64,000 nucleotides of DNA from assembly GCA_024741835.1 (NCBI GenBank), contig JAENRP010000029.1, positions 161,169-225,168 on the forward strand. The letters are read 5' to 3'. Under the pieces are notes generated by a model. The model searched no databases and was not told the DNA's origin. It worked only from the letters and a program-made list of their open reading frames with translations. Position numbers and translations under genes: made by a program. Within the stretch, counting starts at the first letter, position 1, and every line of letters begins with the position of its first letter. This stretch comes from Diplocarpon mali (Eukaryota > Ascomycota > Leotiomycetes > Helotiales > Drepanopezizaceae). This document shows, piece after piece, positions 24,900 through 37,939 of this stretch.

Positions 24900-26640
24900 C
24901 AACAATCGACCTTTTAGCTAAGTTAAGAGCCTATAAGAACTAATAGAGAAGAGTATAAAGCGGTATACTATATTATTGCTACGGCGATTTAATCTAAAAG
25001 CTCTAGAGGAAACTCTACCCTTCTAATTTTATCTTAAGACAAGCTTCTTAAAGCGCTAACTCATTGGAAGGAGCTTGCAAATTACCCTTTCGGAAAGCAA
25101 TTTAAAGAGGGAGCCAAAACTGAGATTAGGAACCTAGAAGCGCGCAATTGCTAAAAAGTGATCGATAAAAGCGAGGCTACTATAAGGCCTATACCACTGA
25201 AGTAGGTCTTTAACTATAAGCTAAACTCCTTTAGGGAGATTAGCCGCTTTAGGTCAAGAATAGTAGTAAGGGGAGATCTTTAAAAGGAAGCTTCTATTTT
25301 CTTTACCTATGCTATAATACTTATATCGAGATCTTTTAAGGTTATAATAGCAATTGCTATTAAATTCGATATAGAGCTTTAATAGTTTAATATTATCAAC
25401 GCCTTTATAAATGCTAAGAGAGACCCTTAAAGCGCGCTAGTTATTTGCTTCTTACTAAATAGTTAGAAGTAGAAAGATAAAGTAGTAAAGCTCGATCGCG
25501 CCTTATATAGCCTTCGAGACTCCCTAGCGCTCTAGTATAAGGATTTCACTAGTACTCTAAAGTCTTTGAAGCTTACCCCTTTTAGTAAGGAGCCTTGTAT
25601 ATTTATTAATAAGAATAGGACTGTATTTATAGCCTTTTATATTGATAATATATAAGTAATATACTACTCCTCTTATATAGAAAAAGCTTAAAAGACTATA
25701 GAAGGACTGCGCGAAGTATATGAATTAATAGCTATAGGAGATATTAAGTGGTTCTTAAGGGTAAGAGTCTCTTAAGATAAGAAGTAGGGTATAATTACTC
25801 TGCTCTATAACGCTTATATTAAGAAGATGGCAAAGAGGTTCGGCCTTAATATAAGGCGTTTCCCTAGTATGCCGCTCTCCTACTTCGAACTTAAAAAGAA
25901 CTATAAAACAGCTTCCTACTTAAGAATTAAGGAGTTCTAGGAAAAAGTAGGCTCCGCCTTATATATAGCTATTATACTGCGCCTTAATATAGTATTTGCA
26001 ATCACCTAGCTATCTCATTTCTATACAAATCTAAGCTCTTAATACCTTAAAGCTATTAATTGGATAATTCGCTACCTTTTTAGTATACGCTTTTTAAGAA
26101 TCACCTATAGTCGATTTAGTAGATCAAATAACCTAGTAGTATTATCAAATGCTTCCTTCGCAGATGATCTAAAGATAAGGCGCTCCTTTTACAGTTTTAT
26201 TATATTCTTATTTAAAGGAGCAATCGTTTAAAAGGCCTCGAAGCAACTAACAGTTACTACTTCTACTATAGAGGCTAAGCTCTTAGGAGTAGCGCATATA
26301 GTAAAGGAGATGATAGCTTTAAGAAGGTTCTTTAAGGAAATACAGCTTAAGGTAGAAGCTCTATAGTCTATATTTTATAATAATCAATAGATAATATAGC
26401 TTATTATAGAAGACTTTTAAAGGATTTCTATAAAGCTCTAATATATTAATATATATAATATATAGCTATAATAGGAGTATTAAAAAGGGAGCTTTTAAGT
26501 AGCCTATCTCCCTACTAAGGATATATACGCCGATAGCCTTATTAAAAACCTTCCTTAATAAAAGTTCGAGAGCTTTATTAAGCTTTTAAACCTTTAAAAT
26601 GCAAGAGGTCTAGTTGAAAAGCTAGTATTTTAAATGCTTT
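24900..26640 (+). mobile_element. Copia retrotransposon relic (Copia-2)
   Basis: On the plus strand one frame runs from near 25.2 to 26.63 kb with TAA/TAG stops. It reads, in order, FDIELXQFNIINAFIN, LDRALYSLRDSL, FYIDN, IGDIKWFLRVRV, IKKMAKRFGL, VGSALYIAIILRL, SNASFADD, TTSTIEAKLLGVAH and GAFQVAYLPTKDIYADSL. This is the reverse transcriptase to RNase H part of a Copia polyprotein, in the opposite direction to Copia-1. The catalytic DD is DN (Asn codon at 25647-25649). Gag and integrase were not recognised on its 5' side, so the copy is truncated or its 5' part is too decayed. Confidence 0.82.
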
Positions 26641-28080
26641 ATAATCCTTTCATATCTCCTTTATAATAGCAAGTGAAAAGGAAGCGTAAGATAAGGTTTA
26701 ATTTTCCTTATACTAATATATAGGAAGGCTTAAAACCAACTCCCTTAGATAATTAGAACCTTTAATAGCTCTACGAATAATATAAAGGCGCGTCCCTGCC
26801 GAGAAGCAACCGACTCCTCCGGTAGCATAGCCCTAGGAGCCACCTAGGAAGCAACGCCGGGAGTAATAATAGGAGCAGCCGCAGGAGCTTTAAAAGCCTT
26901 TGCGAGGCGGGCGGCGAGGCTAAGAGGTGCTATAATCGGCAGCAGCAGAAGCTCTTAACCAACTGGTTCTAAGAAGCTATTAGCTATAGTATAAGAAAGC
27001 TTATAATTAACGTACCCTTTAATGATACTACCTCCTTTATCTCTCTCTAATACGACTTCTAAAGCTCCTCTCTTACCTTCCTTTTAATAGCAGCAAGGCC
27101 TTAAACTGCTTATTAGTAGCAAACCACCTAAAGGGAGCTTAAGAATATACTATAGCATTACTATCGTTCTCCTTTAATAAGAATACGTAATCTTCCTACG
27201 CCTTTAAAGCGCCGATAGGAAGCTTCTAATACGCGTGGCCTCCCTTTGTATAATAGAAGCAATGTACTCCTACTATGCTATTAAAGTATACGCCAGCCGA
27301 CTTCCCAGCTAAGAAGCTCCAAACGCACCCCTTATATAGTATATTCCTTATTAGCCCTTGCTCTAGCTTATAGCAAGAGGAGGGAGCTGCAGAAGGGACC
27401 GCCGGTATTCTAAGAACTATGGCCTAAGGGGTGGCGGAGAGGGGAAGGGGCGCGCTCCCTCTTAAGGGTATCATTATATCAAACGTCTTAGGCGCATTAT
27501 TATCCTCTTACTATCTGCCGCGCTAAGAAGCTCTAAGTTGTATTCAAGCATAACGACTTCGCTATAAGGCTATTAGCAGGAGTAAGGGAGCATAATCGGG
27601 AAGCGTATAGTAGTAGCCTTAGTAGGGCGCTCCTTAGAGTTATTATTGCTATTCTTCATTTTTTGAAGTGATTATTTAAAGAAGTATAAGGAAGGAAAGC
27701 TTCATAAGGGAAAAACGCGTACTTTTATAGGCGCGCTGCCTTTGTTGACTTTCCTTTGTCACCTGATTTAGTTTCTATTCCATAGAGGCTTCCATTCTAT
27801 AGAGGAAGCACCTGGAACCGCGCTCCCTCTCTTATTCATTACAGCTTTGTTAAGCAATTTTCATTATTCTAAAAGCTAGGGAGCATAATAAAGGAGTCTT
27901 ATATACTAGATCTGGCGCTAGTTATAGCTGAGCCTAGCTAGGAGCTGCTTCTCACCTAAGGGGTGTGTTGCGCTATAAGGAGCCTTAGGCACTAAGGCAT
28001 CTAAGGACTGGCTTATATAATGTACCCCTAAAGTGGCCACAGAGTACTTCTATAAAGGGAGCTCAGATATACAGTTAGAG
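26640..28080. other. Transition zone at the edge of the RIP block
   Basis: After Copia-2 the sequence becomes patchily richer in GC (for example 26.8-26.95 kb, where a plus-strand frame is rich in Gln, Glu and Arg and may be gag-like). It then shifts to ordinary composition near 28,080. No domain was recognised; it may contain an LTR and leader of a neighbouring element. Confidence 0.4.
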
Positions 28081-29852
28081 TAGAATTTTACAAGCTTCTG
28101 CCACCACTGAGAATCCACCTCTAAATACAGCACGACAAGGGTGCTTTCCAAGCTTATGCCTACGAATGAAAGTAACTCCAATCTCGCATTCTTGTCATTT
28201 CAGGAGTCGATACTATCGATATCCTCGACCTGAATCTGGAACCTCGCCGTGCTAACTCTTGTGCAGTGAGTGGCTCATGGGCTCACTGTTCAACAACTCA
28301 GCAACTCAGTCCAACGACTCCGTATCTTGTAAGGTAGGCAGGCCATGAGCAAAATCATCATCTCATCGCTCGAATCTATCCATATCCCAACTGATATGTC
28401 TTCGCTTCTTTTCTAAACGTCCTTGACCAGGCATTTACTAACCCTCTTGGGCTCTCAGTCCATCCAACCCGCAGCCGCAGCCGGTGTGCAGTGTCCAGAC
28501 AACCTGAAAGTCCTTTCATCCGCACATATTTCATCAGCACGTCGGAAATCCTCACATTCTCCATCTGCAGTGAGGGCTCTTCCAATTTACATCTTCCTCT
28601 CATACCTAGTTGTCTTATGAGGCTTGTAGACGACCGGCTCGGCTACGTATCTTGGCACGGACCATGGATGTCAATACTGACTTGGCTTAAATCAGTCAAC
28701 GCCTCCCTGCATTCTCATTAACTCTCAACTCTCTGCGTATGATTATGATTTTCCGTTGAAAGATCTCGGGAGCTTGTAGAAATGAAAGGGACAGGACTTT
28801 TCCCATAGCTCGCAGAGTGACACGCGAGACTATGGAAGAAACGCATGCGTTGATATTGATCCCCGCTTTCAAGTTTAAATATAAGATGCTGTATTGAATC
28901 AATGATTTTAGCAATATCCCGGTGACGCGCGCAGCGAGGCGGTTTGTTTGATTTGTTTTAAACGGCTTGGTACGACAACCCGGAATTCTACTTGATGTTC
29001 CATCTGGGCCTCTGAAGAGCAGTCTTGCTCCCCTCCATAGTTTTGTTGCGAGCCCGGAATCTTAGACTGTTCCCTCATAAACGTGATCTCTGGCATGGAG
29101 TCCCACGTATCGCCTCGAAAACGTGACGCACATTCGACCTGATTGAAGGCCGCCTCAACAATGTTCGCCACCCGAAGCTCTGCTTGATGCCCCAATCTTA
29201 AACCCTGTCTCGTGAATGTAGAAATCATCTTGACGGGAGCAACCTCGAAGTCAGTCACCCGACTCGTTACTCTCAGCTATTATCAAGCACTTCCAAATTC
29301 CCCAAAACGCCATCAAGCGTAACCCCGAAGTAAGCATACCAGCTATGGCACCACAGGACTGAACAATGTGTTGGAACGCAGTAGAATGGAGCACCGAGAG
29401 ATGTTATGAAATATCCACCATTTATTGAAGATGTTTGCTATTCCGGATATGGGCTTGAGATACGTATCTGAAGATGGCCACAGCAGCTCTAGGACAGAAG
29501 CAACTAGAGCTGTTGGCCCAGAGACAAGATACCCTCAAGATAAGTAAAAATCTTTGAGTTGTTCGCATGAAATTCAGCATAGAGTAGTAGCTAGGCCATA
29601 CCTGTTGCTCGAATGTTCATGTCGTTAGTAAGGATGAAAGGTGGCAGATTGATATTATGGGCGATTATCTTTGCGATGGAGAACCTCTGTTGCCAAGCAT
29701 TCCGAGGCGATTAAGCTATTTCGGGACTAGCCCGGACCTGTCGCAATCACAGGGCTGATCGCGACGGGATGCCCAAAGCGCGTCGCATCCTTCACCACCA
29801 TGTATTAGATAAACTGTGCATGGCTATAGCAGGTTACTAATAATTGCAAAAC
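28081..29852. other. Intergenic region upstream of RSC9
   Basis: Normal composition. The short open frames here overlap one another on both strands and match no family I know. Probably the RSC9 promoter and 5' leader plus unannotated spacer. Confidence 0.5.
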
Positions 29853-32737
29853 ATGCCTCCTCCCACTCGAGCAACCCTTGAACTCCCCGACCCTCCTACC
29901 CCCGAATACACCGAGTTTACTAAGAAGCTGGCCGCATACCATGAGCGAAGGGGGACTAACTTTGAGGCTACACCCAAGGTCGGGACAAAACATGTCAACC
30001 TCTTCCATCTGTTCAATGCGGTGGTGGAGCGTGGTGGGTACGATCGAGTGAGCGACGAAAAGCTAGCCTGGAGAAAGTTGGGCCAGGACTTTAATTTGGG
30101 AACTGCCAATCAGCCTGCCGTGGCCTTTCTGCTCAAGACAATTTACTACAAGTTTCTCGCCGCATATGAGATCTCGACTATACACGGCAGAGAGCCACCG
30201 CCAAAGGAGATCTTGGAGGACATAACGGCGAAAGGTGGCGGATTACTTACACGGACAATCGAGAACTATCGACCACCGCCACGCCGGGAGGCAGGCGCAT
30301 TGGGAAACGATTCCGACGGGTCTGGAGACGAGGGAACACCAGCTCGAGAGAGGAATGTGAGCGAAGAGACACCAGGCTCCGGCGGCAGAGTTACCAGGGG
30401 TCTGCGACAGGCACCTCCTCAACGACAACTCTGGCAGCCCGATACCAGCTCGACCAGACAAACCAGGAACTTCGGAGCAGCTCCCCAAGCGACTCCCTCT
30501 CAACAGACTCCCAATCATCACCAGCAACACCAGCCACCTCGAGGAGCCTCGACATCTTACAACCCATCATCCAACATGGACAATATATCGCAGGCTGTCG
30601 CAAACTACGAGCCTCGCCCGCAGATGCCTCTCACCCTTCGAGCGGTTGTCACCCCGGGCAATGCTCCAGGAGAATTCGCCAAGCGCCAAAAGGCTCTCAA
30701 GAATGCTGCTGCGGTCGCTGCCGGACGCGTCCCTGCTGCTCCGCGAGGGGTAATGCTTCCTGGCTGTAGGTTGGCAATTGCACTGCTCTCTGGTTTGGTA
30801 CTAACGATCAAATAGCCGGCTTTGATGGTCCAAATATCTACGTCCGCTGCCTCTGTGCTCTGCGGTCCGGCATACAGTCTGAGCAAGACTATGCTCTTCA
30901 CCATCTCGTGAAAATATCGATGGAACGTGGGGACAAATACCGGTTTGAGGGTTTCCCTGGCTTGGCAGAAGCACTCGTCGAAAAGGTCCTCGAAGTCAGC
31001 TCTTTGTTCTACAAGGTTGACTGGGAAATCTCATACACTGACGAGGGCGAGATGATCAGTGGAGATACTCTCAACGGTGTGGATGGAACCCCAGACATCC
31101 TACAAAGAATATCGGCACTGTCTAAACTCCAGGTTGACGACAGCATACAGACCGCCGAGTACAGCGACAAGATGCTTCAGATCAACGAGGCTGCCCTCAC
31201 AATACGGAACATGGTCATGTTGGAAGAAAATGCTTACTATGTTTCCGAACTAGCACCCCTGCGCGACTTTCTGAGCATCGCTCTCAACCTACCCAACTTG
31301 GACAGCGTCATCGAGCTGAAGCATTATGCCCTCGACATTGCGGAACAATTGACCAAGTACATTCACCTTGGCGAAAAGGACCCACTGTATAAATCGCTGG
31401 TCAACCAGCTCCACTCCAACGATCGAGGTGCGATTTTGACGGCGTTGCGAGCTATCAGCAGGATTTCCATGAACTTGGAGGAGAACAATCTTCTCAAGGG
31501 TGTTCCCGCCGCCGCCTTGCAGAACATTGTCGATTGGACGATGTTAAACGATGAAGATCTCCTCCATGCTTGCTTGGACTTCCTATACCAGTATACAGCT
31601 GTTGTTGAGAACGTGGACTTTCTCATCTCAGAGCTGCAGGTGGAGCCCCTCGTCAATCAGCTCGTCAGACTACTGATGCACGGAGGGAGGGTCTTTGAGA
31701 GGGAGTACCTGATGACCAAAGACACAAAGAGACCTGCACCGGCAGGCATCGCGCATATTCCCCAGGAACTGTTCTCTCAGATTGTCAAAATTGAGGAGCC
31801 GGAGCGCAGCTCGATATGGCTACGCTGTTTATTCGAAGAAGACCCGGACGAGGCCATCACGCAAATCGCCCTCTGGCAAGCCTATCAATCTTGTTTCACT
31901 AATACACAGACGAGTTCCGGGGTTGGACTCCTCGCTGCAGCGGATTTCATCAAGAATGTCAGCACCACCTTTGCAGACAAGGCCGCTGCACAAGTCCAGG
32001 CAGGACCTGTGCAGAAATTTATCATCAAGGGTATTCGGATGCGCCACGTTCCAATAGATACCAAGGGCGAAGAGGCCAGCAAATGTCTGTGGAGAGGTCC
32101 ATTTGGTGGCCTTGAGCCTTGTGGTCAGTTCTTTATGAGCCCAGAGAGCATGTTTCAGCACATCCTCAAAGCGCATCTCGGAGCGACCCAACTGCCGGAC
32201 GGCAAGTTCGAAAATACCGCCACTCGAAAGTATACCTGCCTCTGGGAAAAATGCCATCGGTTCAAGTCTAAACCTGCTACCAAACTCTCGGAAATCGCAA
32301 ATCACATCAAGGTCCATTTGCCGCCTCGTCCTAGTTCACGCAAAGAATCCGACTCCGCTGGTTCTCCACCAGCCAAGAAGCCTCGGCAGTCCTACGTTAT
32401 CCCCGGAACCAAACGTAGTCTCGTCTGGTATCAGACCGCACTCGATGAGCGTGAGGGTGCAGCTGGGATCCCTCTTAGCGCTGTTCTGGTTCTCCGAAAT
32501 TTGGCACGGAATTTACCAAGGACTGAAGCCGATGCTGCTGTGAAGATCGCGGGTGGCGCCTCCTGGGTCGACCGGCTCTTCAAGGCTGTTGAGCCACGGC
32601 TATATGATCTTATGACACACAATAAGAGCTTGGTAAGCCACCGCGCAGATCCTGCTTCTAAGCCTCCGGGCCTCCGACTAACCATGCTGCAGACTGTGTA
32701 CATTACAGATTTGATTGCTGCGATCAAGAGTTCGTAG
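29853..32737 (+). CDS. RSC9: RSC9/ARID2-type chromatin remodelling subunit
   Basis: A subunit of the RSC (SWI/SNF-type) nucleosome remodelling complex, acting in the nucleus. Exons are 29853-30765 and 30816-32737, giving 944 residues. The 50-nt intron starts GTAGGT, has a perfect TACTAAC lariat site at 30799-30805 and ends AAATAG. An ARID/BRIGHT DNA-binding domain covers about residues 15-105 (EFTKKLAAYHERRGTNFEA, HVNLFHLFNAVVERGGYDRV). A Pro/Gln-rich linker follows, then across the splice GFDGPNIYVRCL and HHLVKISMERGDKYRFEGFP, which are typical of Rsc9. The middle is helical and armadillo-like. Two C2H2-like fingers lie near residues 725-755 and 775-810. The first ATG is at 29853; an in-frame TTG at 29844 is not the start. 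Its context fits a conserved housekeeping gene next to heterochromatin. Confidence 0.93.
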
Positions 32738-35700
32738 TAGGGGGATCATGGCGTATTTTGGGTGCTGGATATTTAAGGAAAGTTTGCAGTGGGTGAAAAA
32801 TTGCAGGTGTAATGGCGTAGGAAAATGGGATCTTCTTGTACACTATTCGGTAGATACCTGGAAGGAGCAACAGCTATGCAATGAGACGGAAAAGCATCGC
32901 AAGCCTCTACGTCTCTTCGGGATAAGTAGATGGCATAGCTGAACGCACATCGCTGACTCGAGGAAGTGCCGTGCTTCACGGTTCTCATTGCTATTTGTTA
33001 CTCTACCGCTTTGTCATGGCGTGTCCCTTGAAAATATTGTCTCGCTTCCTTTGTGCGGTTTTGTAACCCATCCAGCCTGGCAGATGGCAGCCAAAGGCTC
33101 CCCACTCACATCAGATGCAACCAGCTGTGTAGACAATCTTCACTTTAGTTAATCGTAGAGCTTGAGAAGAGATTTTCAGCAGCAGAGCAGGCGTGACATC
33201 TTCAATAGAGAGCGGTTTTTTCCCCTTACTCTGACGTACTTGATTAATTCTAAACTATATAGCACAAGTGAAGAATGCTATGTTGTATTTTTATATATAA
33301 GGAGAAACTCCTCACATTTTTACTATTTAGCTTGATATACCCAGAGCTTTTGTTCTCTTAAATTAGAGTCTCATCTATACCTTAATTGATAGTAATTCCC
33401 ACTGAGTCTTGGGTGAGTAGATTCTTAAAAAGGTGCTTAGAAGTTGGGCCTAGAAACGAACCAGGGTCCTTCTACCATACCGGCCTTAGTAGTATTGGAA
33501 ATTCAAGTAATTCCATTGCTGAGCGTCTGGGTGCGTATCTCTCAATCCATTCACTGCGCATATTGCTCTCTGTCGGGATACGGGTCATGTGATCAGAAAT
33601 CATGTGACAATCATATGATAGGGAAGGCTTGGCACTACTGTATCTACTCTACGCTCTCGAGGAGTAGCTTCGAGAGCAAGCTCTTACACCCGAATATAAT
33701 CCAACGTATTCGAGAAGGCTTCACCTGTGCACACAATCACTAATGTGATACCAACACTCTATTTATATGGACGAACTCGTCAATCTCTATACCCCAATAT
33801 CAAAGCCTGCGCTCTCGAGCGCTTCAAAATTGCCCTAGCTATTGTTTAAAGTACGGTTGCATTTGTAGGTAGAGAGTATAATTTGACCTTGAGACGTGAT
33901 ATATTAGTACTGATTTACTGTCCCCTGGGTAAACCGATCAACAGCTTTCTATTTCATCACTTGACCTCAAGATACCAACCTTTATAAAAGGCGTTGTTGT
34001 ACTATATGGCTACTATGGCGGCTTTCTCTGGCCCCATACCAGACACGGGAGCCTGAGAACTCGAGCGTCAACACTTTGTAATTCCAGTTTTTCATACGAT
34101 TCAATAGAAAAAGATTGACAAAGTACCTCCGAGACGTATTCTTATGCAGCGGCGAACGATCTACCAGAATGATTCTGATATCATTGCTGGACTTGTGGGG
34201 ATCAAGGTGAGTTCCCCGAGAGAGTAAGAGAGGGGAATGAGAATTGCTATATCTCTGTACGTGCCCTGAAATGATATCCTACAGCTGCACCTCTGTAACG
34301 ACGATGTTTAAATGCGTTTCAGCCTATGCTCTATGCAGAGAGCTTCGATGTCCAGAATCGCAAGCTAAACTCCTTCCAGGGCAGATTGACCTCTCGATAA
34401 GATTTGCATGCACTTGAACTCTTTTCGCGTTTTCTCGAGGAACAGGGAGATACAGTAGTACGCATTAGTTTGTTCCTGCGTGGTCTTACTATGTAGGCCC
34501 TCGCCGCCTCTGGCATGGGTCCGAGGGAGGCATTCCGTTCTGCCTCCGTCCACTCTTCCCCTCCTCCTCACTTGCTCGGGGCTCGGTCAAGAGAGGAGGT
34601 CGACCGGCTATCGCGCAGTTGCAGAGTGACTTTGTCGTCCCATAGAAAGACCAGGCGAAAGTATATTTCAACCATGCACAGGCACTTCCGGGCACCCTTG
34701 AACACCGACTCACGTGGTGTCTGTTTTGGCCTGCGCCGAAGAATGCGCTTCTTCCCGGCGTAACAAGCACCGCTGGAGCATCTATTCCCCGCGGTGCTTA
34801 CAGCATGGCACGTTCGCAGGGTTCGCTCTAGACATCTTCAGATAGTGCTGATGTCGCCGGCAACGAAGGACCGCTGGTACCTGGTCACTCTTCTCGGCAG
34901 TCGGGCAACATACGCAAGGGGTGGGCTTCCTCTAGCATGGCCATAACCCCAGCACTTCGAAGGAGTAGAAGTCTGATTCGCAGCTGTACCTACAGTACAG
35001 TAGTACGGAGAAGTTGGTGGTTTCAAAGGTTGCGAGTGACGACTGAACAAGGCTCGAAACCGGGAATCTCGGCCTCCCGTTACTCCAGGGTGATAGTTCA
35101 CATGTTTTGCATGCAACTGTTCCGTTCAGCCCGATCGCGAAGTTATTGATATCTGGTTGACTGATTTACACTCGTTATCACGTAAGCGACGTAGGTAGCG
35201 AGCACAAATATCGTTGGACAAGGTGGGTTCTGGAGCAGAGATGCCGCTTTGGTCGCTAGTATACACGCATTGAAGAGTCCGGCCGGGTGACAGGACGGCA
35301 CACCTCAGAGAGCTGTGCAAGCATTAGTCCGTCTATACAAGAAACAAGTACTGCTGAATTTCTGGAAATTCCGCAAGAGCTCTTTTTTTCTTGGCAGTTT
35401 AGCAGCCAGTATGTGTCTTGGGGAGTTGAGTGGACTTGGGCATAATTAGACCAGGATATCAAGAAAGTTCTGACACCCTTTGGCTTGACTTTCTCGCCGG
35501 CCATAACAAACCCCGTACTAGCGTGTTTGCAGGTGTGGATTTTAGGTGAGTAACAAGATTAAATATGCTTTCACATGGCATATGGCCTGCGATATAGTTA
35601 CATTAAATATAACCTCTTACGGATGTACCTCCGTCGTCCGGTACCGAGGAACGGCGGTCAAGTATCGACCACTATCGATAACGGGGTCTTCAGACGCTCG

Positions 35701-36303
35701 TTCTCTCCATCCTATATAATCGTTTTAATGTTAAATATAAATGCATAACTATTTATTTAACTGTTTCAAAATAAAGTCGAATCTAGCAGCAAGTAGTCGC
35801 TTACTCTTTTCTTACTATGATGGCCCGCCCATACTACTTCATCTGGGAGACAACGACTCAATACCTCTACGCCTTGTCTCCGGCGAGCTTGTAGATTATT
35901 TCGAAGAGTCTATAGAGCCGAGATCACGTCCTTTCGACTGTGAAACAATAAACCCCAACTTGAACAAAGCTAGAGCTTCTCAAAAGCTTCGGAATGAAGT
36001 TTGGTCACTACCTCTTCTAAAATACCCTCTACTTTCAACCTCGACTCATATACCCTGAGATTATTCACATGTATACCTACGGCCAAGAGAGGGGCTTAAC
36101 AATAGATATAAGAAGCGACAAGGCGGACATACAAGGGAAAGAGAGAAGGAAAGGATACACTTCAAAGCCGTGCAGTTTTAAGAATTTTCTCTACTTTAGA
36201 GATTTTCTTCGAAAGCTTGGGTTAGTAAGAAGTTTTATAATCAATCACCGCCGCCGACTAGCGCTGGATAAAAATAAAATAAATAGTTGCTCTTAGCGAG
36301 AAG

Positions 36304-36327
36304 GGCTTATCTTACAACAGATAAGCC
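36304..36327. repeat. 9-bp stem hairpin
   Basis: GGCTTATCT, a 6-nt loop TACAAC, and AGATAAGCC form a perfect 9-bp stem. It lies in the AT-rich part of the gene-free interval. It could be the end of a small DNA transposon, but no partner terminal repeat was found. Confidence 0.6.
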
Positions 36328-37921
36328 AAAAGCGACGACTCTAATTCTCTTGGCGCCCTCTTAAGAGCGTACTTGCCCAAGACCCAAAGGAAATAACTAT
36401 CAATTGAGGTATAAAGTACTCTTTTATCTAAGGAGCTAGGGTCCCCTCTCGGTACGATAGGCTAAATACTAAACGTAGAGTCTTTACCCTCAATCCTTTT
36501 TACTTAATCTGACTGTAGCCTTTTTCGCTCATGCTTCATAGTTTAGAGCTATTCAATACATTGAAAGGGAAGAAAAGCCTACTTGACCCGCGCCGAGTGT
36601 AATATTGGTCTCAAGTAGCGACGAAGTTAGGCGCAAGACCTTTTAATTACGTACTAACTCCCGTATAGCATTGAAGAGGGATTTGGGCGCCAGGGCTCTG
36701 CCAGCCCTACGCAGAACCCCGTATAGCCCTATTGATTGGCGTCTGGAAGTCGGGTTGCTAAGTAGGGATTACTTGGCTATCTCTTATCCTCCAGCGGTTG
36801 GGATCATGAGTACCCATACGAGCGGCGGAGAGAACAAAGGCAATGCTCTCGAGCTGAAGATTGCTCAAAGTACCTTGACCCGACGAGGATTGATGCAGAG
36901 AGGGGCTGTCGAGTTGATCCAACAGCTGAAAACTCGGGGGTAATGTGAAATCCTCCACGAGCTGTGAAGAGGGAGCATCAAGAGAGTATAGACAAGGAGT
37001 TGGCTTACGCACACGCATGCTAGCCGTTTCGCAGGCCAGATTGGCGCCAAGATGACTACATTACTTTCTACACGGCGTAGTCGTTGCAGGATCAAGTATA
37101 ATTTAATATAAAGTTTCTGACCTGCACTACCCCGCCTCCCTGGTTCCAACGTTATTTCGTTCTTCAACATTCGAACCAAAGGATGGGGTGTGCAGCTTTG
37201 CAACCAGACTCGGACAGGCTATTCACCGGGCGCCACCAACAATACTACGCGGATCTGAAGGTTCGAAGAGAAGAGAGATAATGAAGTATGCTCACTCTCA
37301 CAGAGCAGGCGTGATTATGCCTCCGGACATGCGGAGGATAAGCTTTCGGCACGAGAGCCATGGTAGACGCACGTCCGAAGCACGGGACGGGAGTAGGCTC
37401 TCTTCAGGCTCAAATCCCGACCTGGTACTGTAGGAATGCCCTCACTTCTGCTAAGACACAAATCCCGTGTAGGTGGTCGAGTTAACATCCGATTACAAGA
37501 AGGGCCCGTACGAAGAATGCCCGACCAGTCACAAAAAAAGCAGCCCTACTCCACTTCAGCGAGCTTAATTGATCGCACCCCCTCCCCTCGGGCGGACAGA
37601 TGGGAAAAGTGTATGGGGACCACTTGAGTTGCATGGATACCGCTAAGCTCACGTCTCTTGAGTACAGGAACATCGAAGATGAAGAGAGTACCAATTCTCG
37701 GGGGTGGTGATATGTAAGGGGAGCTCGCTTTTCTCGCCGGCTGCAAAGTCACGACTCGTGAAGCCGGAACAAGTGCGGCTCTCTACAGCGTCGGTGATGC
37801 TACGTTGACGTGATTTGCCAATGGCCCTTCTTCTCATCCGTGGCGCCCCTGGGGGACGTGCTTGAAAAAATATCGATTTGACTTTTGTTCCTGGGGGCAA
37901 ATGCCTACGTATCCGAAGTCC

Positions 37922-37939
37922 GAGTACCTCGAGGTACTC
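37922..37939. repeat. Perfect 18-bp palindrome around XhoI site
   Basis: GAGTACCTC is followed directly by its reverse complement GAGGTACTC, and after two bases comes a related GGTACCTCG. Such AGGTACCT-type runs are met in fungal intergenic DNA. No function is assigned. Confidence 0.6.

Larger units (their letters stand above)
1..28080. repeat. RIP-degraded AT-rich transposon block
   Basis: The whole left side is AT-rich, has no long open frame and is full of TpA with almost no CpA or TpG. The 60 bases from 5101, counted by eye, hold 8 TpA, no CpA and no TpG. CpG is still frequent, so the change is specific to CpA/TpG rather than general cytosine loss. Transposon proteins can be read through long single frames broken by TAA and TAG at former Gln codons. 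This is the known signature of repeat-induced point mutation in Pezizomycotina. The right boundary is near 28,080, where normal base use returns. No intact gene was found inside. Confidence 0.93.

Noticed and set aside
28908..29258. A 116-codon minus-strand frame upstream of RSC9
   Set aside because: No motif, overlapped by other short frames, no neighbouring exon candidates.
29844..29852. TTG as start of RSC9
   Set aside because: The first in-frame ATG at 29853 has A at -3 and gives the usual start before the ARID domain.
35741..36058. A 105-codon plus-strand frame in the gene-free region
   Set aside because: No domain; the residue pattern near SIPLRLVSGELVDYFEES looked gene-like, but no continuing exon with splice sites was found.
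37386..37440. Possible tRNA T-arm (CTCAAATCCCGACC)
   Set aside because: No matching acceptor stem, D arm or anticodon arm at the right distance.
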